From Mesaphorura yosii (lineage: Eukaryota > Arthropoda > Collembola > Poduromorpha > Tullbergiidae): a DNA stretch of 64,000 bases. Of the stretch, positions 45,486 through 56,359 are shown piece after piece. Numbering within the stretch: position 1 is the stretch's first letter; each line of letters begins with the position of its first letter. A program made the position numbers and the translations under genes. The notes under the pieces are model-generated. The model saw nothing but the letters and a program-made list of their open reading frames with translations, was not told the DNA's origin and did not search any database. Where the stretch lies: NCBI GenBank assembly GCA_009869945.1, contig WIXG01000384.1, positions 1 to 64,000 on the forward strand. The letters are read 5' to 3'.

Positions 45486-46069
45486 TTGGCTTTCATGTGC
45501 GTGATTAATTGCGAAAAACTCTTCTCATTGTCGTTTTCCTGCCGATCAAAATGGACAAATTGCAAATCTGAAATCTGAATCACGTTTTCTGCTGGTTTGA
45601 ATGTCATGCAGTCCAGCTGATAAATCGAGGGTGGTAACTTTTTACACTAGTGTTTCGAAACTTTGCGTTAGTACACAACATAGCATGCCTAATATGTATC
45701 TGAATTAAGAGAATAAAAACGGTTAAATTCATTGTCTCATTCAAACCGATAAGAACAAAAGGCTGACTGAAAGTCAGCAGCAATCGGTCCAATTGCTTAT
45801 CTCACGTACGAGACCGGTGATGATTGACTCTCTACTGTTTTGCTGTAATTTCAGAAGTCAAGTGCATCTCCTAAAAGCTACCGCAATGGCACAATGGTAT
45901 CTCAAGCTACGAGTTCCGCAATAATCACTTAACACAACTTGACAGTTAACATGTCGGAAAATTCACCACTTGAAACCTGAGCTAAATGTATCGGCGAAGA
46001 CTGGATCCATTCTTATTCAGCCAGTCAAATACCACCGGCAAAGACTCGGACTAAGCGTCAGTCGCAACA
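45486..46069. other. Intergenic
   Basis: No supported gene; promoter region of the ACE gene. Confidence 0.5.
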
Positions 46070-49000
46070 ATGAAGTTCACGCTTTCAATTGGGATCCTGC
46101 TTTGTCTCAGCGTTTTTCATCCTTCATTGGCGAAAATTGTTGGACGAGCGAAGAAAGACGCCATAAAAAACCACCATGTACTAGCTTGTGAAGATTTAGA
46201 GACATTCCTGGATAACTTGGAGCCAAGTTACTCCGATGCATGTCATCGGATGAAACTTGCGCGCTGGAACTTTGCTACAAATGCGGAGGAGTCAACCAGA
46301 GAACAATACGTTAGTCGGCTCGAAACCTTCATGCAGATATTTTTTAAACGCTTTGGTAATTTCCATCCATTCGCAGGCCCAAGCGAGAAAGACGTTTCTT
46401 CAGTTCCAGTCTGACACACAAAGGGTAATCGATCAAGAAGGATATCTGGACTGCGAGGTAGAACCGGATGCTGCAAAAAGAGAGGTGAAATATCTGAGTA
46501 AACATGGACCGGGACAAATGACCGAAGAGGATTATGGAAGGGTGAGAAGTTTTCCAGTTGTAAGTCATGCAGTTAAAACAATTCATTTTGTCTTTCTCCA
46601 GCTGGCAGAACTGCATAGTCGGTTTGAATTGGCTCATGCAGCAGCTCGTCTCTGCGAGTTCCAGAGTGAAGGGAGTTGTGACTTGCGACTGGAACCAGGT
46701 GACTCCCTTAATTCTGACACTCATGTTCGATTATCTGTACTTACCTGATCTGGACCTGTATTTCATCTGCATTTCAGATGTGGAGGAAAAACTTCAGGCC
46801 TCGTCGAACCCTGAGGAACTTGAGTGGTACTGGACACAATGGCACAATTATATTACTTCGACCATCAGCGCCACTGCATTTGAAGAGGTTGTTGCATTCC
46901 AAAATCAAATGGCCGAAGCAAATGGTAAAGAAGTGACAACCAAGTTTTTCTAACCGTGACCCCAAATATAACGTGAGCCTGCAGGTTTCGACGACATGAC
47001 GGAACTCTGGCTTAGTAAATACGATGACGAAACCAACGGCTGGACACCAGACGTGTTTAAAGACACCATGCTGTCGTTGTGGAATGAATTGCAACCATTT
47101 TATTCCAAACTTCACGCCTACGTTCGAATGCAATTTCGGAATGTGCCTGAGTACCGCGATAACATTAAGCGTTTCGGTTCTTTCCCAATGCACTACACGC
47201 GCAACTTATGGTCCAGGAACTGGTTGCATTTGGATGAGAGTACAAAACCTTTCCCAGAAATTCCTACGCTGGATGCGACGAACGCCATGGAAGAGGCAAG
47301 CTCAATTTCATAAATTACCTGCTTTCACAATATGTTTTCAAACTTTTGCCTTTTACGATTACTGGTTGGGTTTGTTGCGCTTCAGGCCGGTCTCTCCGTC
47401 CGAGATATTTTTGAAGCTGCCGACAGGTTCATCACCGGGCTGGGGTTATCTCCCATGCCGGAGGATTTCTGGAGTAAAAGCTTGTTTGAGAGACCAGCGG
47501 ACAGGGAAGTCATTTGCGATGCGAGTGCTGAAGACATGTGCTCGGGCGTTGGGAACACGGATTTCAGGTTGGTTTATGCTGGACAAAATTCGTCTCGTCT
47601 TGAAACTCTGTTAAGGTGGTGTGTACGTTGACAGGGTCAAGCTGTGCGCAAATGTGACAATGAAAGACTTGTTGCGAGCAGCCAAATACACTGGTCACGC
47701 TGAGTACTTTCTCCAGTATACGGACCAGCATTACATATTTCGCTCCGCCGCGAATCCAGCATTCTACGACGGACTCGCTGGCACTTTTGCATTGGTAATG
47801 AGCACACCAGAGTTCTTGCAGTGCAAAGGCGGAATAAACATGGAGCTGGGCTTCGAATGTCCGCTTGAAGAAACATTTGACACGGAAATTGATGTCAATT
47901 ACTTGTACCGCATTGCACTGGAAAAGGTATGAATTGAGGAGTTGAGGAATTAAGTCTTGGATTAGGGATATTTCATTTCATTGGCTCCATTTCTTTTCCA
48001 GTTTCCATCCATTGCATTTGCATTCTCCACGAGTCGGTGGAGATGGGAACTTTATGAAGGCAGTCTAGAAGCCAATGAGTACAACCGACGATGGTACGAA
48101 ATCAGAGAAGAAATTCAGGGCATCCGCCCACCTGCAGAAAGAAACGCCGACGTAATCGATGCAGTAGCCGCTTTCGACCTTCTTTCGGACGACGATGAGT
48201 TTACAAAGTATTAAATTACATATTGTGGTTTAATCAGAGTCAAAATCAATACCGGTAGCGGAATCTTTATCTTGCAGGGAATTCATCGGAATAATTTTAC
48301 AATTCCAAATCCATGAAGCATTGTGCGTTCTTGCTGGAGAGTATGACCCTGTTTCACCAACCAAGCCATTGCACCAGTGCGACTTCCACGGTAACGCCGC
48401 TGTTGGAAACAAACTCAGGTCTGGCTTGGTTTGTAAATTCTGGCGACTTAAAGAATAATTCACTCAAATTGTGCTGTGGCTCTGTAGAGACGTCATGTTG
48501 CAAGGATTCAGTAAGCCATGGCCAGAAATCCTCGGAGAGATTACCGGCACTCGCGTACTGTCGACTTCTTCCATTTTGAAGTATTTTCGACCACTCTTCG
48601 AAGAGATTGATGCAAGGCTGAGTGCGGCCGGAGAGCTAGCATGCTTCGGAAGTAAGATCATTTCGGATTTCTGGAAGCTGTCATTTATTATTGTAATAAT
48701 TCTCATTCGCAGAGGGATGCCAGCCAATGGCGAAGCAGTACGTCTTCTTTGAGTACGAAGAAGAGGCTTCGCGACTTTGTAATAATGCCACCTTAGCAAG
48801 CTGGGCCTACGAAACCGATTTGACCAATCCCGATGCAGAGGCCGAAAATGCAGCTGCTAATCTTCGGTACGCACAGTTCAGAAACATAGAATGGAAGGAG
48901 AAAATTAGCCAGTTCGATTTGGAGCTCTTTGAGGAGTCTGATGAGAAGCGACAACTCCAGTTTCTGAATTCAGTAGGAGTCGCGGCGCTGGAAACTGAAA

Positions 49001-51782
49001 AGCTCGAGGAGGTTAGTTATTCTACGAGTCTCGAGTAATTCTCTCTTTTGTTCTAGAATGCACGACATTATACTGTGTTTATGATTTTGATTTTCAGTTC
49101 AATGAAATCTTGTCGCGTATGGCTAGAACCTACGGAACCGCAAAGGTGTGCCCGTACAGTAACACAAATTGTGACCTCGAATCGGAAGGAATAGGCTTAG
49201 AACCTGGCCTGGAAAGCATCATGGCTAATTCAAGAAACTACAATGAATTGGCTTATGTGTGGCGTCAATGGAGAGCGGCCACTGGGAAATTAATGCGGAC
49301 AGATTATAACAGATACGTTGATTTGAGTAACGAAGCGGCTCAACTCAACGGTAACCAGCTTACTTCGGAGATTAGAAATTCTTACAGTTGTGTATAGTTC
49401 TGTGTTTGCAGGTTATGATAACATGGGCGATTTCTGGATACATCGATATGAGTCTGACACGTTTAAGAACGACATGAGCGAGGTGTGGGAAACCGTAAAG
49501 GAAATGTACGTTGAGCTTCATGCGTACGTCCGGTTCAGACTACGTCAAGTCTATCCCCAAATGGTGAATCCGGACGATCCGATTCCTGCCCACCTTCTTG
49601 GTACAATGTGTTTTGATTTTGATGGCTCCACTCAATGTTTATAAACACCCTAATCTGATGGTGTTGTCTTAATCGCACTTCTAATACAGGGAACATGTGG
49701 AGCCAGACATGGAGTAATATTTATTCCTTGGTGCTCCCATTCCCGGACGCCCCAGTGTTTGATGTGACGGACAGGATGAAAGAGGTAACATTTGTGAAAT
49801 TTGAAATGCAGAAACCAGTCGTCTCCATCTCACAAAACGAGACCTCAAGTATCTGATATTGATAACCTGATTGACTTCGTTCCAGGCGTTCCAAGAAAAC
49901 TTAGAAGGAATTCGACAAATATTTGACATAGCTAATGGCTTTTTCGTGCAATTGGGTCTCCAACAAATGAGAATGGCTTATGGGGACAAAGCAATGATTA
50001 TCAAACCCAACGATGGGCGTGAAGTAATTTGTCATGCTTCGGCCTGGGATTTCTGTGACGGTCAAGATTTCAGGTGCGATCTCATGTAGTCTCTCAACTA
50101 AAACTCTATAATTTGCTCGAAACTGTCGAAACTTTTAGGATTAAAATGTGCACGAACGTAGACATGGAAGATTTTATAACAGTTCATCACGAATTAGGCC
50201 ATATTCAATACGATCTACAATACAAACATCACACCATCACTTTCCGGGAAGGAGCAAATCCAGGTGAGACTGCGATGCATCGTATTGTGTTATGAAGGAA
50301 ACTGTTCTGAGCCTCTGTTAAATGAGTTTTATTCTTTCTCACATACAGGTTTTCATGAAGGTAAGCGACACCCATATGCCGATGACATATTCTAACTTGG
50401 CCTTATTATGGCTTCATGGACAAACACGTCAGCCAGTAAGTACTTTTTTTTCTTAAAAGCTATTGGAGATGTCATCGCATTGTCTGTCGCAACGACAAAG
50501 CATATGGCCGTTTTGGGATGGGTTGACCAACCAGTGATGACATATGAGTCAACAATAAATTATTTGATGAAGATGGCACTGGACAAAGTGAGGTTCCGTT
50601 GAGAATTCCCGAGTCCGAAGGCATAATCACTAACAAGTATGGCCTGATTCTTAGATTGCTTTCCTTCCCTTCGGCTTCCTTATCGACTCATACCGCTGGA
50701 GAATTTTTGACGGGCAGATTCCGCGTACAAACTTGACATACAATTGGTTGAAAATGAGGTTGGTGTCATCTTAACGTTAGGTATGGCTTGGTCATTTCTG
50801 GGCTAATGGGGTTGATGTTTATAGGAGTGAATTTCAAGGGATTGTTCCGCCGGCAGTGAGAAACGAGGATGATTTCGACCCGGGTGCAAAGTTAGCAACG
50901 ATTTAAGATCTTAACGATTCTAAGGGAATCTTGTTATGCTAACTATGTTGAATTTCCTGCCAGGTTTCACGTCCCGGCTGATGTCCCATACATCCGCTAC
51001 TTTTTCAGTTACATTCTTCAATTTCAAGTACACCGTGAGCTTTGTCTCATTGCAGGACAATACAGACCGGACGACCCAGCAAATTACCCACTTCATAACT
51101 GTGATATCAACGCTAACAGAGCAGCTGGAGATAAGTTCCGGTAGCGTCACCCAATGAATGCGGATGAATGAACATTCTGGAAGATTCGCGTGTTTTGATT
51201 TGCAGAGAAATTCTTGTCTCCGGAGGCTCAAAGAACTGGCAAGATTTGCTTGAAGAAATCGTCGGCGAACGTAGTCTGAACGCAGGACCCTTGTTAGAGT
51301 ATTTCGCTCCACTTGTCGACTACTTCAAGGCACAGCGAACCTTGCATGAGTATCCCAGTGGATGGAGTCCCAATGCCTTTGAGGATTATTACGGTGACCA
51401 TCAGCTACCATCAACTCCTGAATACACGAACCCACCCGAAGAGACGACTACGCAACCACCGGTTGAAACGCCTGGAACGACCGACCCACCAGCTGACACG
51501 TCTGGAACGACCGATCCATCAGCTGAGACGTCACCAAGTGATATTACAGACCCATCAGACGAGACACCTGAACCCACCACCCCGACAACTACTACAACCA
51601 CTCCAACTACGACAATCGCTCCAAGCACCACTGTGCCCCCCGTGGAGGAGGAAGACGACGGCATCAACACCGTTGCATTGGTGCTTGGAATTGTGCTCGG
51701 AGTGGTAGTGGTTGTAATCTTAGCCGGATATTTTATTACCACGAAGTTGGGAATTGGACCGCTGGCAAGAAGAGGAATTTAA
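46070..51782 (+). CDS. Two-domain angiotensin-converting-enzyme homologue, membrane-anchored; N domain inactive
   Basis: M2-family dipeptidyl carboxypeptidase of the cell surface. Twenty-two exons: 46070-46309, 46377-46541, 46602-46698, 46778-46924, 46985-47295, 47386-47567, 47635-47926, 48002-48207, 48278-48418, 48488-48651, 48713-49011, 49098-49350, 49412-49600, 49690-49784, 49886-50073, 50139-50263, 50349-50360, 50460-50587, 50655-50758, 50825-50890, 50964-51140, 51206-51782; 1385 residues. Signal peptide, then two ACE domains split near residue 648. In the first, the zinc site HExxH reads AKYTGH and the Glu ligand region reads AFYDG, so it cannot bind zinc normally. In the second, [12 protein letters not shown] and [13 protein letters not shown] are intact. 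A Thr/Pro stalk, a TM helix ([20 protein letters not shown]) and a short tail end it. Intron 47296-47385 is GC-AG; exon 17 has 12 bases. Confidence 0.95.
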
Positions 51783-51864
51783 CAAGGATTAGAAACTAAT
51801 CACAATTCTTACCATTTCGAAATCGTGAAGATAATAATATCATATTAGCAGAAAATTCAAACCG

Positions 51865-51870
51865 AATAAA
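51865..51870 (+). terminator. Polyadenylation signal AATAAA of the ACE gene
   Basis: 83 bases after the stop codon. Confidence 0.6.
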
Positions 51871-52565
51871 TTGATACGCTGAAATCATTTATTAGTCACG
51901 ATGAGGTGTTCAGTCGGCCAGCGATGTGATTTTGTCTTCATTGGTCATCATGCCTCGAAATTCCCAGTATTTGATCGCTGATTGACGGTGGTTTGATGAA
52001 TTTTACGATTCATGTTAAATATTCCGAACGCTGGTATCAAAGTGATTAGTTTTCACTGCGAATTCTATCGATTTTCTGAATTGAAGCTTATGAATTGTAC
52101 AATCATCACCATTGCATTTAGGTATATGACCTTAGTTTTCAAGATTTTGTCTGGAAACTGACAAATTGACAAGACAAATGGCCGTGGCTAGCTGCCACAT
52201 GTCGCAATTACGTCATGGTTTCATGGACTTTAGCCAGAAGTGGCTGCCTACGATCGTGATGTATTTGTCTCACCGACGCAGATCATCGTTCAATCCTGAA
52301 TCGCCTGCATGTGGCCATATGTGTATTTTCTTTGTCGTACGAAGGTCGAACTTGAAGTTAAGAACACGAGTCGGCTACACCTGTCCATTTGTCATATTTG
52401 CTCAGCAAGTTAGTCTGGAATTTTGATTTACGGTAACCTCAACTTTGTGATCCAGGAAAAGCCCACACCAAATGCAAGGTGGTTCTTAAAGTTTATTAGG
52501 CCTAAATAAATACAGGGGGCAAATTATGGAGTTCGATGCAAACATGCACATAGATTACATATTTA
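51871..52565. other. Intergenic; contains one copy of a trypsin-flank repeat
   Basis: No gene. About 52139-52460 resembles 53690-53950 (shared stretches such as GACAAATTGACAAGA, GGCCGTG and AACCTCAACTTTG versus GACCTCAACTTTG). Both lie just 3' of a trypsin gene. Confidence 0.5.
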
Positions 52566-53572
52566 TTAAACTCCTCCAACGCTCTGAATCCAAGGTCGAT
52601 ATGCGGAGACTCTTGTGTAAACGCCAGGAGAACCTACGGATAGAATAAAAAGTGCATTAGCACTGGGTTCATTTAGTTTGTGATGAAGCGATTACGAACC
52701 AGGTCTACCGCAACCGGTACCGTAGGAGGTCACACCAATGACCATTCTAGTTCCCGTTATGGGCGATGGAAGTGCAAGCGGACCGCCAGAGTCTCCCTGG
52801 CAGGTGTCTTTTCCAGTCGTCCCCGCACAGAACTGTCTCGTAGTAATGTCAGACCCGTGCACTTCCTCACACACTTTGTGGGCCACAAGTGGCAAAACGA
52901 CGGCCCGAAGTTCATCCGGACTTCCCCCATTTTCACTTGTGGTCCCCCACCCACTCGCAGTTGCCTTCGCACCGATTTTTGGTATGAAACCTGCCGGCGG
53001 CAACGCGATGGGCGCGATCGCTTTATTGAACCACAACGGAGAATCCAGTTTCAGAATGGCAATGTCGTTGTCGTAAGTTACAGGGCTGTAGTTAGGGTGC
53101 AGTATGACTCGAGCGGCCACGCGGCCTTGGGTAAGGGAAGTCCCACCGGAAATGAAGCTCGAGCCTGCCTGAATGCCATAAGAATTCGGAGCAGTCGTTT
53201 CCTGCAGAAGAGAGCAAAAACTGTAAGTAATTAACTGAATACTGCATTTTAGCCTTGTCCACTTACAATGCAATGAGCTGCCGTAAGAATTGTGTCTGTG
53301 TCGAGGATTGACCCTCCACACACCCCCTCCGCCCCGCCGTCTGCAAGGTTGACCACCAACACTTGGTACGGATAGGCTTCGATCGACACGGCAGACCCGC
53401 CGACAATTCGAGCGGACGTGTCTGTACAAAGAAGAATTTATCACCTTCGTCCCATTCCGCTTGAATTTTGTAGGACACGGCCACACGTCTTACCGTTCAG
53501 AAATGGATAGGCAATGGCGCGCTCGACAAGCAATACACTTGAAATCAGTGCTGTGACTGTGATAAGATTCAT
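52566..53572 (-). CDS. Trypsin-like serine protease A
   Basis: Secreted S1-family digestive-type protease. Exons 53572-53494, 53421-53267, 53201-52700, 52633-52566; 267 residues. Signal peptide MNLITVTALISSVLLVERAI, a short propeptide, activation site after R in SARIVGG. The triad is intact: LTAAHC, DNDIAILKL, and GKDTCQGDSGGPL. The Asp six residues before the active serine gives Arg/Lys (trypsin) specificity, and GSPGVYTRVSAYRPWI ends the domain. Four-exon layout and splice positions match copy B, so the pair arose by tandem duplication. The N-terminal insert around VNLADGGAEGV is longer than in B. Confidence 0.95.
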
Positions 53573-53689
53573 CTTGAGAAATTGCAGACACGAATTATGG
53601 TACGGTTTGAAGACTCCAACTTTTAGAACTCAGTCTATGTTCGGAAATGTGCCTGAAATCGTGGAGTGCCGTCGTATTGTCGGCTTTCA

Positions 53690-53950
53690 AGGTTTCGTGG
53701 TTTCGTCTGGAACACGACAAATTGACAAGAAAAACGGCCGTGATGGACCGCCATATGTCTCAATTATACAAGCATTGTATCGCGTTTTAGGGATTTTCAT
53801 CAACACTGGTGTTATTGTGTTCGTTGGAACGTCGAATTTGAACTTCGAGCACACACAAACTGCAGCTGTCGAAATGTCATTTTTGCGTGATAACTGCGTC
53901 CAAAATTTATATTTATGTGACCTCAACTTTGGACCAATATATTTTGGCAT
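53690..53950. repeat. Second copy of the trypsin-flank repeat
   Basis: Diverged non-coding copy of about 52139-52460; marks the boundary of the duplicated trypsin unit. The rest of 53573-54079 shows no gene. Confidence 0.6.
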
Positions 53951-54079
53951 TTAAAATTGTGCTGGTAATTGTACAGCTGCAGACTGCAGGTGTTAAACTT
54001 GAATTTTAATTTCAATACCACGTACACTAGCACAATTAATTATCCAGTCCAATTTTGTCAAAATTATGCGAGCCCCGAA

Positions 54080-55069
54080 TTAAACGCCACCATTCGTTGA
54101 GATCCACGAACGGAAGGCGGAAACTTTGGTGTACACTCCAGGATATCCTACAAATTCGCAAATAAAGGATCAATTGCCTAATTGCTATGTTCGACGTGCG
54201 CATTAACGTTGTTTTAAGTTGCTTACCATTTCTGCCGCACCCGACGCCGAATGAAGTCACACCGATCAAAGTGCGGGTTCCCTGCTGAGCAAGTGGGCCG
54301 CCTGAATCCCCTTGGCAGCTGTCCTTGCCAGTGGCCCCAGCGCACATCATGCTGCTGATAATTCGCGATCCGTACCGGCTTCTGCAGGTTGCCTCTGCAA
54401 CGACCGGGACAGTAACCGCCATCAGCCCATCGGAAGCTCGCCCTCCCTCGCTCGTGGTTCCCCAGCCGGTCGCCACAGTGTTCGATCCAACAGCTGGCTC
54501 GGCGCCGGCTGCTGGCAAGGAAGCGACTCCGACGGCCGCATTGAGCCTCAGAGGTTGTGCAAGCTTGATGATGGCGATGTCGTTTGCGTTCGTGGTTCTG
54601 CTGTACTGGGCATGGACAATAACGCGAGAGGCTCGGACAGTTTGGGTCAATGAGTCCGAACGTGAGCGGGACGTTGAGCCGGCTCTGATGCTCCAGACGG
54701 ACGCGGTGGTAGATGGCTGCGATTAGAACCATTGAATTTGAATACATTTTCGTTGCCGAAGTACGTGGCATGTGGTAACTTACAATGCAGTGAGCAGCGG
54801 TCAGAATGGTGCTGGCCTCAATGATTGTTCCACCACAGATGAATTGTCCGTTGTAGAGCAGTGCGATTTGGTAAGGATAACTTTGGATATTGGCTGCAGT
54901 TCCGCCAACAATACGAGCCGGGTAGGCGCCTAACAAAGAAAAACTTGGTAGGTATGCGTACGGTATTCGAAATTCGAAGCCCGTATGGAATCTTACCTTT
55001 GGCGCTTGGGAAGGCCAAAGCCTGCCCGACAAGCAGCACGCTTGCGACTAGCACTGTGCCAAAAATCAT
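54080..55069 (-). CDS. Trypsin-like serine protease B
   Basis: Exons 55069-54997, 54929-54784, 54716-54227, 54147-54080; 258 residues. Signal peptide MIFGTVLVASVLLVGQALA; activation at PARIVGG. Catalytic residues: LTAAHC, NANDIAIIKL, GKDSCQGDSGGPL, with the S1-pocket Asp for trypsin specificity. The C-terminal helix is PGVYTKVSAFRSWI. Disulfide cysteines pair as in invertebrate trypsins (CGG...HC; CRSRYG...MMCAG; SCQGD...GCG). Same transcription direction as A, about 500 bases apart. Likely a gut enzyme. No defects. Confidence 0.95.
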
Positions 55070-55156
55070 GGTTACTTATGTTTCTCAAGGTCTTAATTAG
55101 CTGCAAGTTCGATATGCGAAATTGCAACTGTGTGCTGAAGAAGGCCCATGCGGTCG

Positions 55157-55164
55157 TATTTATG
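55157..55164 (-). promoter_or_regulatory. Possible TATA box of trypsin B
   Basis: CATAAATA on the minus strand about 88 bases before the start codon. Confidence 0.35.
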
Positions 55165-56359
55165 TGGAATTTAGAAGCGAGTCCAAGCCATCAAACGTCA
55201 GTGTTGTTTTTGGATAATTTCAACTGCTTTTGACGCAGGCGGATACACACATGTCTCCATTGCATTGTGTCCATTATGCTGAACGCTGAAGATTTGAATA
55301 AAAATGCCTGCAATTGTCTACTGAATCCGTCTGGGGTATTTTTGAACTGCGATAATGGCGAATCTGCGAATCTATTGACTTTGATGCTTTTCACCTCACG
55401 GCGTGGCTCTGGAAGAACAAAGGCGCAGGTGGTGGGTGTATCACGAGTTTGGATCCAAGAATCCAGCATACGTCACTAGATTTCTTTTTCGTCTGCGTCT
55501 GTTGCAGACGGGCGACCCGATTCCAGGACCTGAATCAGATTTGTGTTCTCTAACATGGTAATTGACATCCTTATGCAACGGTGCAAAGGTTAACAGCTGT
55601 TGAATTCACCCAAGTTCGGGTCAAACTTCTAAAATTAGACGGAGTTCGATTAAAGCCTCGGAACTTGCACGTGCAATTCGAAGGTTGATTAACTTGCTAC
55701 TGCGCTGCTGCACAAAGACTACCCATAAATGCCTGCATCTTGGTCCACGTTGCCTTGCTCAGTTCGTAGATGGCGAAACGTGTTCGTGCTGTGCCGTGAA
55801 CGACAATGCAAATGCCCAAGCTGCCGTGCCGTTGAGTATTGCAGGAATGCAGCATGAAACATAGGCAATGTTCATTAGCAAACGCACGTAAAGCACAAAG
55901 CGAAGTAAAGCAAAGCAAGTGTCGGTGGTCGGATTAAAAATATCGACGTGTCAAAGTAAAAGAAATCTAGGCAACAAGCCGCATCAAATAATTTGGCGTG
56001 TTCTTCGATCAGTTGGCTTGTCACTGTCTCGTCAGCGCATCGAAGAAATACAAGCCAGGCGTTGTAGGGCACACTGCGTATTAATCAGCCACGTCGTCTT
56101 CAGGATTTCTAGAAAAGACGAAACACCTGTGTGACCTGTGACTCCTCGACGAGAGCCTCTCCTTTTCCCTGGCTCCGATCTACCGGTCTTATCAATCCCA
56201 ATCCAGTAACAACCAGGGAAGTCAGTCGTTCGTCGTATTGGAGTGCCTTCCATCTTATCGTCCTACTCTGCTACTTCAACGAGGAGTTCGTGAACAATTT
56301 TTACTTTAGCCTTTCTTCCCCTTATCAGTGCACAGAGTTAAATCAACACAGCCGATAAA
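55165..56359. other. Intergenic, 1.2 kb
   Basis: No supported gene. Should hold promoters of trypsin B and delta-COP and the delta-COP 5' UTR. Confidence 0.5.
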
